Origin: Thermoflavifilum sp. | GTDB taxonomy: Bacteria > Bacteroidota > Bacteroidia > Chitinophagales > Chitinophagaceae | Length of the DNA: 64,000 nucleotides | Direction: 5' to 3' | NCBI RefSeq assembly: GCF_014961315.1 | Contig: NZ_CP063141.1 | Location: forward strand, 1,860,001 to 1,924,000 | Part shown: in pieces, positions 26,718-36,799 of the stretch | Layout of the letters: every line of letters begins with the position of its first letter | Position numbering within the stretch: the first letter of the stretch is position 1 | The notes under the pieces: generated by a model | Databases searched by the model: none | Told to the model about the DNA's origin: nothing | What the model saw: only the letters and a program-made list of their open reading frames with translations | Position numbers and translations under genes: made by a program

Positions 26718-27287
26718 AGAAAAAAGTTTACTGATGCAAATTAAAATGGGCATTTAGAAAAAAATCTGAAAATGAACTATTGCAAAAACAAAGGAAGTAT
26801 ATCGCTTACTGTTTATTCATCTAATATTTTACTTACAATGATCTTGAAGCATGATTTCAGATCGTTTGTTTGCTGATCATTCACTGGTGAGGCTTTAGAT
26901 ATCGAATTAAATAAGCATCATATACACGGAATGTATTTTTGGAATTGTATGATGGGCAATCATGCTTATTTATGTTGCAATCTTTGCAATGGTATTTGAT
27001 ATTCTGTTATTGCGAAATTTTACCTGATTGACATTATTATTTCAAGCAAGTTTATAACATGAGTAAATATTCTGATGCTGTTTTGAGAAGATAATGCATG
27101 AAATTCATCATCATGATCCTTTCTTATGCATATCGCAATAACCTGATCAGATGCTGTTTATTCAGCCTATTCCATGAATGTTTAGCAGCGTGAAATGCAT
27201 CCATTTTCACGTTGCGTTAGTTTAACTCGTCGTGTTTTATGCACATGAACAGGAATATCACATGAGCTGGTGATGCATGGATATAAA
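26718..27287. other. AT-rich gene-free region, 570 bp
   Basis: No reading frame above about 20 codons has gene-like features on either strand, and no tRNA or recognised RNA is visible. Base composition is clearly more AT-rich than the surroundings. It holds the upstream region of the PepSY-like gene and the 3' side of the SMP-30-like gene, plus one strong hairpin (27185-27215). It is three to four times longer than other spacers here. Confidence 0.6.
27185..27215. other. 11-bp hairpin downstream of the SMP-30-like gene
   Basis: GCAGCGTGAAA pairs with TTTCACGTTGC (one G-U on the plus strand) around a 9-nt loop. It lies 72 bp past the stop of the minus-strand gene at 27288. There is no T-run on either side, so a terminator is possible but not classical; it may be an RNA structure or processing site. 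Confidence 0.4.
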
Positions 27288-28139
27288 TTACTGAGAAGAG
27301 GTAGATAGCACATAAGCATCTACACTGTTTCCCATGAAAGTAGGCACCAGCAGCAAATGCAGGGAAGGAATAAAGCTGATATCGGCTGTGTTTTTGTGTT
27401 CAGCCTGCGTATTGAGCAGCTCTACAGCTTTTCCGCTGGCATAAACATAGTATACATGTCCGATCCATTGTGAAACAATCAAATCCTGGTCATTCACATT
27501 CCAGATGCCATCGCCATCTTTCACGGCGTCGGAAAACAATTTCAAGTTTTTCCCGGAGGCATCGCAGGTAAAAATGCCATGATGGGTGAGTATCCAGAGT
27601 TTATTTTTCCAGAAAAACAGGCCGTTAGCGCCCTGCATATTTTCTCCTTCAAGCAGCACCGATACTTTCCCGCTGGCATAGCGAAATACTTTTGCCTGAC
27701 GCGTATCGGAAACATATACACGTCCCTGATTATCGATGGTGACATCGTTCAGGAAAGTGGCTCCCGGAAAGGGAATGCGTTGTTCGATTTTGCCTGTATT
27801 TCGGTTTATGATCACCAGCTGATCGATATCGGCCACATACACATGATTTTGATCGAAAGCCAGTCCTTTTGGTGCATTCAATCCATCGGTCCAGTGCAGT
27901 TGCTTCACATGGCCACTGATGTCGAGCAGGCTGATGAAGCCGTTGCCGTCTTTAGCGGTGGCATCACCGTTGATATTCGACACATAGATCACCTGTTTAC
28001 CCGGATCGTACAATGCCGATTCGGGCGTACGGATGCCGTTGGATGCCGACCATTTCAGGGTGAGCTTTGCCGGTTGATGCTGGCCTGAAGCGGTCATACA
28101 TGCAAGGCTTATCGACAGCAAACAGAAGAGGTGTCGCAT
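27288..28139 (-). CDS. Exported SMP-30/gluconolactonase-like beta-propeller protein
   Basis: 283 residues with a signal peptide (about 1-19, ending ASGQ). Repeated blade motifs are seen: PESALYDPGKQVIYVSNINGD, PKGLAFDQNHVYVADIDQLVIIN, NDVTIDNQGRVYVSDT and GANGLFFWKNKLWIL. They match six-bladed SMP-30/LRE-type propellers, with an N-terminal Glu (PESA) and NDV Asn at the usual metal-binding places. Periplasmic location follows from the signal. It is divergent from the pectin locus and shares its upstream region, so a sugar-lactone role is possible but not shown. Confidence 0.75.
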   Translation of the reverse strand: MRHLFCLLSISLACMTASGQHQPAKLTLKWSASNGIRTPESALYDPGKQVIYVSNINGDATAKDGNGFISLLDISGHVKQLHWTDGLNAPKGLAFDQNHVYVADIDQLVIINRNTGKIEQRIPFPGATFLNDVTIDNQGRVYVSDTRQAKVFRYASGKVSVLLEGENMQGANGLFFWKNKLWILTHHGIFTCDASGKNLKLFSDAVKDGDGIWNVNDQDLIVSQWIGHVYYVYASGKAVELLNTQAEHKNTADISFIPSLHLLLVPTFMGNSVDAYVLSTSSQ

Positions 28140-28218
28140 ACGCGTAAGGATTTGATTTTTAAAAAATTACTGCAAAAGATACGGATTCTTTTTTTAAATC
28201 TCAAGTTGCAATCGTTCC

Positions 28219-28232
28219 CGGTAACGTTTGCG
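28219..28232. promoter_or_regulatory. LacI-type operator candidate before the pectin operon
   Basis: CGGTAACGTTTGCG fits the LacI-family half-site logic CGCAAnCGnTTGCG at 10 of 12 fixed positions, with a perfect right half. It sits in the divergent region, 75 bp before the GH28 start. A related half (GCAATCGTT) lies at 28208-28216. Its TTTG could serve as a -33 element, but the matching -7 is weak. Confidence 0.45.
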
Positions 28233-28306
28233 TAAAAAAATATCTGCAATTCGTTGTCTATTCCCAGTGAACACAGTAGACTTGCCACATGCTTTATCCC
28301 ATTGCA

Positions 28307-30004
28307 ATGAACCGTTTTCGTACTGGGTTGATAAATTGGAAAGATAAGCAGGTGAGGTGTTGGGTGATGATTTCAGCCGTTTTGCTGGGATGTTTTACCC
28401 ATGCTTTTGCGCAGGAGCTTTCCTGGCCGGGCGATCTTTCAGCCTATCAGCCGGCAGTTCCCCGGTTTCGGGCTGATACTTTTGATATCCGCATGTATGG
28501 AGCGAAAGCAGATGCGCGTACGCTGAATACGCAAGCCATACAGTCGGCTATCGACGCCTGTGCACGAGCGGGTGGCGGCGTGGTGCTTATTCCCGATGGA
28601 TTCTGGCTAACGGGTCCGCTGGTGTTGAAATCAGGCGTAAATATGCATTTGCAGCATGGTGCGTTGTTGCAGTTCACCCGCGATCGGAGTCAGTATCCGT
28701 TGGTGAAAACCAATTATGAAGGGTTGGTGGCTGTACGCTGCCAGTCGCCCATTTCAGCCGAAGGAGCAGAAAATATAGGGATCACCGGACAGGGCATCAT
28801 CGATGGTGGCGGCGATGCCTGGCGCATGGTGAAGAAAAGCAAGGTGCCCCCGGATGTCTGGCGGCAGCTGGTGTCGAGCGGAGGTGTGCTTAGCAAGGAT
28901 GGCAAAACCTGGTATCCCTCAGCATCCTCGCTGAAAGGTTCTGAAACGTCCGATGCGGGGGTGTGGAAGCCGGGCATGCAGATTGAAGATTTTGCAGCTA
29001 TTAAAGATTTTTTACGTCCCAATCTGTTAAAATTTACTTCTTGCAAAAAAATTTTGCTGCAGGGCGTAACCTTCCGCAATTCACCCGCCTGGTGCTTGCA
29101 TCCCTTGATGTGTGAAGACCTCACCGTATCGCATATCACGGTATATAATCCCGATTACGCGCAGAATGGCGATGGGATTGACGTGGAATCGTGCACCCGT
29201 GTGTTGATTGAAGACAGTCATTTTGCTACGGGTGATGATGGGATTTGTTTGAAATCGGGCCGGGATGAAGAAGGTCGAAAACGCGGCATGCCCACGCAGT
29301 ATGTGCTGGTGAGAAATTGTGTCGTCTATCATGCCCATGGAGGTTTTGTGATTGGCAGCGAAATGTCGGGTGGAGTGCATGATGTAGTCGTACAACATTG
29401 CACGTTCATAGGTTCGGATAATGGCCTGCGCTTTAAGACCACACGCGGACGGGGCGGAGTAGTGGAAAATATTTTTGTAGACGGAGTGGTCATGGAAAAT
29501 ATTGTGCACGATGCTATCCTGTTCGATATGTATTATATGGCTACCAATGCGGCTGTGCCCATAGGTGAGGTGAAAGCGGAACCCGTCACGGAAGCCACTC
29601 CGGTATTTCGTCGGTTCCTGATCCGGAATGTGGTGTGCCGGGGAGCGCAGCGAGGCATTTATATTCGGGGATTGCCGGAGATGCCCGTACAGCAGCTGAA
29701 GCTGGAACATATTTCACTCTCAGATACACGAGAAGGGCTCATCTGCAGCTATGCCCGGCAGGTTAGATTTGATGATCTGTATGTATTTCCCGTGAAAACC
29801 GACCCGGTCATGGAGCTGGCTCAGGTGCAGGATATCCGGTTTGATTCCTTACATTTTGACCCGGATGCGCGTTGTTTAATGAGCTTGTGTGGCAAGGACA
29901 ATGCAGGCATTCGCCTTGCTGGTGTGTCACCTGCACGAGGGGATGGAATGATTCGATATGCAGATGGAGCCGTTCCTGCAATGGTGCAGCTTCAAGGAAA
30001 ATGA
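28307..30004 (+). CDS. Secreted polygalacturonase, glycoside hydrolase family 28
   Basis: 565 residues from ATG 28307 (MNRFRTGL), with a signal peptide ending AFAQ; an ATG six codons upstream is also possible. A right-handed beta-helix is implied by regular NG/SG turns. All four GH28 catalytic regions are present: NGDGID (about 287), TGDDG (about 307, the Asp pair), HGGFVIGSE (about 343) and RFK (about 375). The enzyme hydrolyses alpha-1,4-galacturonan, probably exo-acting on oligosaccharides given the insertions. First gene of the locus; its stop overlaps the next start (ATGA). Confidence 0.93.
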   Translation: MNRFRTGLINWKDKQVRCWVMISAVLLGCFTHAFAQELSWPGDLSAYQPAVPRFRADTFDIRMYGAKADARTLNTQAIQSAIDACARAGGGVVLIPDGFWLTGPLVLKSGVNMHLQHGALLQFTRDRSQYPLVKTNYEGLVAVRCQSPISAEGAENIGITGQGIIDGGGDAWRMVKKSKVPPDVWRQLVSSGGVLSKDGKTWYPSASSLKGSETSDAGVWKPGMQIEDFAAIKDFLRPNLLKFTSCKKILLQGVTFRNSPAWCLHPLMCEDLTVSHITVYNPDYAQNGDGIDVESCTRVLIEDSHFATGDDGICLKSGRDEEGRKRGMPTQYVLVRNCVVYHAHGGFVIGSEMSGGVHDVVVQHCTFIGSDNGLRFKTTRGRGGVVENIFVDGVVMENIVHDAILFDMYYMATNAAVPIGEVKAEPVTEATPVFRRFLIRNVVCRGAQRGIYIRGLPEMPVQQLKLEHISLSDTREGLICSYARQVRFDDLYVFPVKTDPVMELAQVQDIRFDSLHFDPDARCLMSLCGKDNAGIRLAGVSPARGDGMIRYADGAVPAMVQLQGK

Positions 30005-32055
30005 ATGAGGGAATGAAAGTCAATAAACCATATCAACCTGCTTTAAGCATATGGACAACGATCTTGGTTTATGGGTTTATGGGAATCAGCCTCTGTCTGT
30101 CCCCGGCGCTTGCGCCGGGGCAAACAGCAGGCCGAGATCATTTACAGGGCCTGGCAGATACGGCTCTGTATGAAGCCCGGCGCTTTGCTGATGAATGGCT
30201 TGATTCCGCTCATCAAGAGCCCGGGAAATGGGGCTATGAAGAAGGTGTGGTCTGGCAGGGCATGGCTCAGTTATGGTTGTTAACAGCTGATGGCGCTTAT
30301 TTTCGGTATATACAGGAAGGCCTGGATCGATTCGTGGATGCACAGGGGAATATCCGTACTTATCAGCAGAACGAGGATAAGCTCGACGACCTGAATAATG
30401 GTCGGGCTTTATTGCTCGTGGCCGATGTAACCGGGCAGGCACGTTATCGATTGGCGGCCGAGCGGCTCTGGGAACAGTTGCAACATCAGCCCCGCAACCC
30501 GGAAGGAGGGTTCTGGCACAAACGCATCTATCCCGATCAGATGTGGGTGGATGGCCTATATATGGCTGAGCCGTTTTACCTGCAATATGTACTTCATCTC
30601 AAAGACAGTGAGCATATCCACTCACAATTGGCCGATATAGCCCATCAGTTTATGCTCGTGCGGGAGCATTTGCGTGATCCGGCGACAGGACTTTATTTTC
30701 ACGGCTGGGATGCTTCGCACCGGGAACGCTGGGCCGATCCGCATACGGGGCGCTCGGCAAATATCTGGGGAAGGGGAAACGGCTGGTTGATCATGGCACT
30801 GGTGGATGTACTGGCCGATTATCCCCATCAGGAGCCGACTTATGAGGCTTTGAAAGAAATGTACCAGCAGCTGGCGGCGGCCGTTTTGCGTACCCAGGAT
30901 CCCGCATCGGGTTGCTGGTATCAGCTCATGGCCCTGCCCCGATTAAAAGGGAATTATCTGGAGTCCTCGGCCAGCTGCATGTTTACTTATGCCCTTGCCC
31001 GGGGCATTCGGCTGGGACTGCTGCCGGAGCGTATTTACCGGCCGGCCGTGGAAAAAGCTTACCGCGGCTTATTGCGGCGATTCGTAAGTGATTCAGCCGG
31101 AAAGCCCGAACTGACCGGAGCTTGCAGTGTAGCCGGACTGGGAGGTCGCCCCTATCGCGATGGCAGTGTGGCTTATTATCTAAGCGAGAAGGTAGTGAGC
31201 AACGACCCCAAGGCGGTAGGCGCATTTCTGATGGCCAGTGCGGAGCTCGTTCGCCTGTCGTTGATGCACGAGGGCAGGGGCGTAACCGTATGCCTGGACA
31301 ACTGGTTTAATCGGGAGTGGAGAGCCGACCCCTTTGGTCCTCCGGGCCGGTTAGCGCCTTTTCACTATCTGTGGAGTGATGAGCAGAACAGCGGTTTTTC
31401 TTTCTGGGGGCAACAGTTTCGCGATCGTGGCGCTCACCTGATGACGATGGAACAGGCTCCTACCCAACAGGCCTTGCAACACGTACAGGTGTATATCATC
31501 GTGGATCCCGACACGCGGGCGGAAACACCCGACCCCCATTTTATCGATACAGCTTCTATTCGGGTCATCCGCCAATGGGTGCATAATGGCGGTATCCTGC
31601 TGTTGATGGCCAATGATTCGGGTAATTGTGAATTTCAGCACCTCAATGCGTTATCTACAGGATTTGGCATGCATTTTCTGGAAAACAGCCTCAATCATGT
31701 GCCCGATCATGCCTATGAGCAGGGCGCTTTAGATACCCGTGTAAACGATATTTTTCCTGTTTCCAGGCACATTTTTATGAAAGAAATCTGTAGTTTATCC
31801 CTGCAGCCTCCTGCACAGCCGGTGATAGTGAAGCAAGGAAATATCATTATGGCCCGGGCAAAGTATGGGAAAGGCTGGGTGCTGGCGGTGGGCGATCCCT
31901 GGCTGTATAATGAATACACCGATGGTCGAAAACTACCGCCAGATTTTCAGAATGCGCAAGCTGGTGCCGATCTGGCCAGCTGGTTGCTGAAACAGGCTCG
32001 AAAATCCGATTTGCATACACAAGGAACCAATCGACGTGCATCATGGAATCATTGA
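30001..32055 (+). CDS. Unsaturated rhamnogalacturonyl/glucuronyl hydrolase (GH105/GH88) with C-terminal GATase-like domain
   Basis: 684 residues starting at the ATG that overlaps the GH28 stop, then a signal peptide (hydrophobic about 15-35). The catalytic (alpha/alpha)6 barrel (about 45-400) has the YteR-type signature MWVDGLYMAEPF around residue 184, containing the catalytic Asp, plus WGRGNGW and SSASCMFTYALARG. It removes the unsaturated uronate left at the non-reducing end by pectate lyases. The C-terminal 270 residues form a Rossmann-like, glutamine-amidotransferase-related domain (VYIIVDPDTRAETPDP, WVHNGGILLLMANDSGN, YGKGWVLAVGDPW) of unknown use. Its end overlaps uxaB by 13 bp. Confidence 0.88.
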   Translation: MNEGMKVNKPYQPALSIWTTILVYGFMGISLCLSPALAPGQTAGRDHLQGLADTALYEARRFADEWLDSAHQEPGKWGYEEGVVWQGMAQLWLLTADGAYFRYIQEGLDRFVDAQGNIRTYQQNEDKLDDLNNGRALLLVADVTGQARYRLAAERLWEQLQHQPRNPEGGFWHKRIYPDQMWVDGLYMAEPFYLQYVLHLKDSEHIHSQLADIAHQFMLVREHLRDPATGLYFHGWDASHRERWADPHTGRSANIWGRGNGWLIMALVDVLADYPHQEPTYEALKEMYQQLAAAVLRTQDPASGCWYQLMALPRLKGNYLESSASCMFTYALARGIRLGLLPERIYRPAVEKAYRGLLRRFVSDSAGKPELTGACSVAGLGGRPYRDGSVAYYLSEKVVSNDPKAVGAFLMASAELVRLSLMHEGRGVTVCLDNWFNREWRADPFGPPGRLAPFHYLWSDEQNSGFSFWGQQFRDRGAHLMTMEQAPTQQALQHVQVYIIVDPDTRAETPDPHFIDTASIRVIRQWVHNGGILLLMANDSGNCEFQHLNALSTGFGMHFLENSLNHVPDHAYEQGALDTRVNDIFPVSRHIFMKEICSLSLQPPAQPVIVKQGNIIMARAKYGKGWVLAVGDPWLYNEYTDGRKLPPDFQNAQAGADLASWLLKQARKSDLHTQGTNRRASWNH

Positions 32056-33560
32056 ACCGAAATTCCCTGCGGAATATTAAACCTCAAGCCCATCTTGAAA
32101 TACCCGATCCTTCCGTACTGGATCTGCCGGAGAAAGTGCTGCAGTTTGGTACGGGCGTGCTCTTGCGTGGATTACCGGATTATTTCATCGATCGAGCCAT
32201 TAAGGCAGGATTGTTTGATGGTCGCATCTTGGTGGTGAAATCCACTTCCCGGGGGGATACCGATGCTTTTGATCGACAGGATGGACTTTATACCCTTTGT
32301 GTGAAGGGACTGGAGAATGGCAGCACGGTTCAGCAATACCTCATCGAAGCAGCCATCAGTCGTGTACTTTCGGCATCACACCAATGGGAAACCATTCTCC
32401 AGGCCGTGAAACAGACCGACATGCGGCTGATTATCTCCAACACCACGGAAGTGGGGATTCGCCTGGATAAAGAAGATAATCCGCTTGCACACCCGCCACG
32501 CAGCTTTCCGGGCAAACTCCTCGCCGTGTTATTCACCCGATATCAGGCCACGCAAGGCGACCCCACGAAGGGATTTGTGATCATTCCCACTGAGCTCATA
32601 CCGGATAATGGCGAGCGTTTGCGAGCCGTTGTCAAAGAAATGGCCACCCGGCATCATATGCCCGAAGCTTTCCTGTCGTGGATGGACGCGTCCTGTGTGT
32701 TCTGCAATTCACTGGTCGATCGCATCGTGCCGGGTAAACTACCGGCAGAAGAACAGGAAAAGCTGGAGCAACAGTTGGGATACCGGGATGAATTAATGAT
32801 TCAGGCCGAGCCTTACCGACTCTGGGCTATTGAGGCCTCCGATCCGCGTGTGGAGGCATGGTTGCCCTGGGCAAAAGCTGATGCGGGCGTGGTGCTGGCA
32901 CCCAATATCACCCGGTATCGAGAACTGAAGCTGCGTTTGCTCAATGGCACCCATACGTTTAGCTGTGGATTGGCGCATTTGCTGGGATTGGATACGGTTT
33001 TGCAGGGTATGCAACATCCCTCCATGGAAGCTTTTCTCCGGCAATTGATGTTCGATGAAATGGTACCGGTGGTGGTGAGTCCGGAGATCAGTCGGGAAAT
33101 GGCCGAAACATTTGCCCGGAAGGTGCTGGAGCGCTTTGCCAATCCGTTTTTAAAACACCACTGGATAGATATTACGGTGGAATACACGGCAAAGATGCGT
33201 ATGCGTAATGTACCTTTGATAAAAGGTTATTATCAACAATTTGCCACCGTACCTGCTGCCATGGCACTGGGTTTTGCAGCCTATTTGCTTTTCATGAAAG
33301 GTGAAGCAAATGGTCAGGCCATTGTAGGCAACTGGGCTGGTAAAACCTATCCCATTCGCGACAGCCAGGCGGGTTATTTTGCTGAATTATGGAAAAATGC
33401 CGGCACCCAGCAACTCGTCAGGGAGGTATTGAGCAACACCCAGCTGTGGCAGGAAGATTTGACCCATCTACCCGGCTTCGCAGAAGCTGTTCAGTCTAAT
33501 CTGGAACAACTGATGCAGGGTCAGGTGGAGAAGGTGTTACGAGCAGCGATTTTCGTATAA
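32043..33560 (+). CDS. uxaB: Tagaturonate reductase (altronate oxidoreductase)
   Basis: 505 residues of the mannitol dehydrogenase/UxaB family: N-terminal NAD domain with LQFGTGVLLRGLPDYFID (about 34-51), then the helical catalytic domain with RYRELKLRLLNGTHTFSC (about 295-312), which carries the Lys/Asn/His catalytic set. It reduces D-tagaturonate to D-altronate with NADH, the second step of galacturonate breakdown in the cytosol. Placed between the secreted hydrolases and uxaA. Length slightly above E. coli UxaB (483). Confidence 0.93.
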   Translation: MESLNRNSLRNIKPQAHLEIPDPSVLDLPEKVLQFGTGVLLRGLPDYFIDRAIKAGLFDGRILVVKSTSRGDTDAFDRQDGLYTLCVKGLENGSTVQQYLIEAAISRVLSASHQWETILQAVKQTDMRLIISNTTEVGIRLDKEDNPLAHPPRSFPGKLLAVLFTRYQATQGDPTKGFVIIPTELIPDNGERLRAVVKEMATRHHMPEAFLSWMDASCVFCNSLVDRIVPGKLPAEEQEKLEQQLGYRDELMIQAEPYRLWAIEASDPRVEAWLPWAKADAGVVLAPNITRYRELKLRLLNGTHTFSCGLAHLLGLDTVLQGMQHPSMEAFLRQLMFDEMVPVVVSPEISREMAETFARKVLERFANPFLKHHWIDITVEYTAKMRMRNVPLIKGYYQQFATVPAAMALGFAAYLLFMKGEANGQAIVGNWAGKTYPIRDSQAGYFAELWKNAGTQQLVREVLSNTQLWQEDLTHLPGFAEAVQSNLEQLMQGQVEKVLRAAIFV

Positions 33561-33578
33561 CATGCATCCACATAAACC

Positions 33579-35246
33579 ATGAAAACAGATGCGAAAGCAG
33601 TATTGCAGGTGCACCCGGACGATAATGTGCTGGTGGCCCTGCGTGATTTACAGGCGGGGCAGCAGGTAGGCTGGAACGGCCATACCTGGATATTACCTGA
33701 AGCCGTGCCTGCCAAGCATAAATTCAATATTAGTCTGCTTCATGCGGGCGATCCGGTGATCATGTATGGCGTAAAGGTGGGGGTGGCTAAAACGGATTTG
33801 CCTGCCGGCAGCCGGCTCTCACCGCAGAACGTGGCGCATGCTACTAATGAGGTGCAGTTGAAGGCGGGTCCGCGTCAGCTGAACTGGCAGGCGCCGGATG
33901 TTACACGCTGGAAAGACCGTACTTTTCAGGGTTATCATCGGTCGGACGGCAGGGTGGGTACGGCCAACCACTGGATTGTGATTCCCATGGTTTTTTGTGA
34001 GAACCGCAACGTGGCCGTGTTGAAAGAAGCCATGCGAGAAGCCTGGGGCTATCAAAAACCCAGAATATACACCCGTTTTGCACGGCAGCTGGCTGAATTA
34101 TATCGTGCCGGCAAGACCCTCACGGAGGTGCTTTCCACCCATTTTGAAGCGGATGTGGCGTATGACCCTTCCGGCCGCCTGTTCCCGAATGTGGATGGCA
34201 TCCAGTTTTTATCGCATACCGGCGGCTGTGGAGGCACGCGCGATGATGCGCGCACGCTCTGCGGTCTGCTGGCGGGTTATATCACCCATCCCAACGTAGC
34301 CGGCGCCACGGTGCTCAGCCTGGGCTGCCAGAATGCGCAGGTGAGCATCCTCCAGGAGGAAATCCACCGCCGGGATCCCCATTTTGATAAACCCCTGATC
34401 ATCCTGGAACAACAAAAAATGGGTCTGGAAGAGCGGATGCTTTCGGAAGCCATCCGACAAACATTTGCGGGCCTGGTCAAAGCCAATGAAATGCGACGCC
34501 AGCCTGCACCGCTGAGCAAGCTTTGTATCGGACTGGAGTGCGGAGGGTCGGACGGTTTCTCGGGTATCTCGGCTAATCCGGCTATCGGTTATACTTCCGA
34601 CCTGCTGGTGGCGCTGGGTGGGAGTGTGATCCTGTCGGAGTTTCCCGAGCTGTGTGGGGTGGAGCAGGAGCTGGCCGATCGTTGTGTGGATGAAGCACTG
34701 GCCCGTCGTTTCCTGGAGCTGATGCGTGCTTACCAGCGTCGGGCTGAGGCGGTGGGCTCGGGTTTCGACATGAATCCTTCGCCGGGCAATATCCGCGACG
34801 GACTCATCACCGATGCCATGAAATCGGCCGGTGCTGCCAAAAAAGGGGGAACATCCCCGGTCACCGATGTGCTCGACTATCCGGAATGGGTGACCAAACC
34901 CGGCCTGAATTTGCTATGCACTCCCGGTAATGATGTGGAATCAACCACCGCCGAAGTGGGTGCAGGAGCCAACATGGTGTTGTTTACCACCGGACTGGGA
35001 ACGCCGACGGGCAACCCCATTGCTCCGGTCATGAAAATATCCACCAACACGGCTCTCTACCAGCGCATGCCCGATATCATCGATATCAATGCAGGAACCA
35101 TCATCGATGGGGAAGAAACCATTGAAGAAGTTGGCGCCCGCATCTTAGACGAAGTGATTGCCGTGGCCAGCGGAGAAAAAATTCCAGCGGCAGTGCGCAA
35201 CGGTCAGGAAGATTTTATTCCCTGGAAAAGAGGGGTTTCACTGTAA
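33579..35246 (+). CDS. uxaA: Altronate dehydratase
   Basis: 555 residues, with an N-terminal SAF domain (about 1-95) joined to the UxaA catalytic part. HTGGCGGTRDDARTLCGL (about 213-230), SLGCQNAQ, GLECGGSDGFSGISANPAIG and the C-terminal TTGLGTPTGNP are conserved for the altronate/galactarate dehydratase family, which uses iron. It dehydrates D-altronate to 2-keto-3-deoxygluconate. Begins 18 bp after uxaB. Extra length relative to E. coli (495) is spread over the linker between the two domains. Confidence 0.94.
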   Translation: MKTDAKAVLQVHPDDNVLVALRDLQAGQQVGWNGHTWILPEAVPAKHKFNISLLHAGDPVIMYGVKVGVAKTDLPAGSRLSPQNVAHATNEVQLKAGPRQLNWQAPDVTRWKDRTFQGYHRSDGRVGTANHWIVIPMVFCENRNVAVLKEAMREAWGYQKPRIYTRFARQLAELYRAGKTLTEVLSTHFEADVAYDPSGRLFPNVDGIQFLSHTGGCGGTRDDARTLCGLLAGYITHPNVAGATVLSLGCQNAQVSILQEEIHRRDPHFDKPLIILEQQKMGLEERMLSEAIRQTFAGLVKANEMRRQPAPLSKLCIGLECGGSDGFSGISANPAIGYTSDLLVALGGSVILSEFPELCGVEQELADRCVDEALARRFLELMRAYQRRAEAVGSGFDMNPSPGNIRDGLITDAMKSAGAAKKGGTSPVTDVLDYPEWVTKPGLNLLCTPGNDVESTTAEVGAGANMVLFTTGLGTPTGNPIAPVMKISTNTALYQRMPDIIDINAGTIIDGEETIEEVGARILDEVIAVASGEKIPAAVRNGQEDFIPWKRGVSL

Positions 35247-35312
35247 ACCAATATATACACCGTGCATCAAAAGCAAACGAATCGTTTTTTAAACAGTAAT
35301 AAACTTGTACAG

Positions 35313-36758
35313 ATGAAACGGTTTCTGGATGAAGATTTCCTATTACACACCGAAACGGCACGTTATCTTTATCATGAAGTGGCCAGGCACATGCCGATTA
35401 TCGATTACCACTGTCATTTACCGGTTCAGCAGATAGCGGAAGACCATCAGTTTGACAACCTCACGCAGATATGGCTCTACGGTGATCATTACAAATGGCG
35501 GGCTATGCGTACGCATGGGGTGGATGAAAGCTATTGCACCGGCGATAAGCCCGATGAAGCAAAATTTATGAAATGGGCAGAAACGGTGCCTTACACCCTT
35601 CGCAATCCGTTGTATCACTGGACTCATCTGGAATTGCAACGCTATTTCGGGGTGAATGAATTGCTAAATCCTTCTTCAGCCCGGCGCATTTATGAGGTAT
35701 GCAGTAATTTATTACGCACACCGGAATATCGGGTGCGGAATCTGCTGCGCAAGATGAATGTGGCGCTGGTGTGTACCACCGATGACCCGGTGGATGATTT
35801 ACGTTATCATGAACAGCTCCGGAAGGAATTTGAAATTCCGGTACTACCGGCATTCCGGGCCGATAAAGCCATGCAGGTGGCCGACCCTGTTGCATTCAAT
35901 GCTTATGTGGAGCGCCTGGAAGCTGCAGCAGATCAGCATATTGCTTCATGGAACGATTTTTTGTTTGCCCTTCATCAGCGGCACGACTATTTTGCGCAGC
36001 ATGGCTGTAATGTATCGGATCATGGACTGGAGTATATCGAGGTAGATCATGAGGTTACGCCGGCCCGGTTGCAGCAGATTTTCAATAAAATCCGTACAGG
36101 ACACGCACTGGATGCCGCCGAGCAACGTACATTTCGGGCTGCTATGCTGATTGAACTGGCGCAATGGGATCATGAAAAAGGCTGGATTCAGCAGTTTCAT
36201 CTGGGGGCTTTGCGTAATGCCAATAGCCGCCTGATGAAAAAACTGGGCCCCGATACGGGCTGGGATTCCATCGGTGACTATCCGCAGGCGCTGGCGCTGG
36301 CTCAATTTCTGGACAAACTCGACCAGCAAAATCGGCTGACTAAAACCATCCTGTATAATTTGAATCCGGCCGACAACGAATTGTTTGCCACAATGGCCGG
36401 TAATTTCAATGATGGTTCGTTCCCGGGTAAAATCCAGTATGGAGCGGCCTGGTGGTTTCTGGATCAGCTGGACGGCATGACGCGTCAGCTCAATGCCCTA
36501 TCGAATATGGGCCTGATCAGCCATTTTGTGGGCATGGTTACCGATTCCCGGAGTTTTCTTTCCTATCCCCGACATGAGTATTTCCGGCGGTTATTGTGTG
36601 ATATCTTTGGCCGGGAAATGGAAAATGGGGAATTACCCGACGATCGGGAGTGGATAAGTAAGATCATTCGGGATATTTGTTATTTCAATGCCCGGAATTA
36701 TTTCAACTGGCAACAAATAACGCCTGCATTAAGTGCTGAAGAAACCGTAAGTCGTTAA
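35313..36758 (+). CDS. uxaC: Uronate isomerase (glucuronate/galacturonate isomerase)
   Basis: 481 residues from ATG 35313 (MKRFLDEDFLLHTETARYLYHE), which aligns with the start of E. coli UxaC; a GTG 17 codons upstream would add an unrelated tail. The metal motif IDYHCHLP (about 29-36) belongs to the amidohydrolase superfamily; TTDDPVDDLRYH and HLGALRNANSRL are further family blocks. It converts galacturonate to tagaturonate and glucuronate to fructuronate. Because uxaB is the reductase present and no uxuA/uxuB is seen, the galacturonate branch is the one completed here. Confidence 0.95.
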   Translation: MKRFLDEDFLLHTETARYLYHEVARHMPIIDYHCHLPVQQIAEDHQFDNLTQIWLYGDHYKWRAMRTHGVDESYCTGDKPDEAKFMKWAETVPYTLRNPLYHWTHLELQRYFGVNELLNPSSARRIYEVCSNLLRTPEYRVRNLLRKMNVALVCTTDDPVDDLRYHEQLRKEFEIPVLPAFRADKAMQVADPVAFNAYVERLEAAADQHIASWNDFLFALHQRHDYFAQHGCNVSDHGLEYIEVDHEVTPARLQQIFNKIRTGHALDAAEQRTFRAAMLIELAQWDHEKGWIQQFHLGALRNANSRLMKKLGPDTGWDSIGDYPQALALAQFLDKLDQQNRLTKTILYNLNPADNELFATMAGNFNDGSFPGKIQYGAAWWFLDQLDGMTRQLNALSNMGLISHFVGMVTDSRSFLSYPRHEYFRRLLCDIFGREMENGELPDDREWISKIIRDICYFNARNYFNWQQITPALSAEETVSR

Positions 36759-36799
36759 TTTCAGTAAGCTCGGAAAATCATGTAGAATTTCGTATTTTT

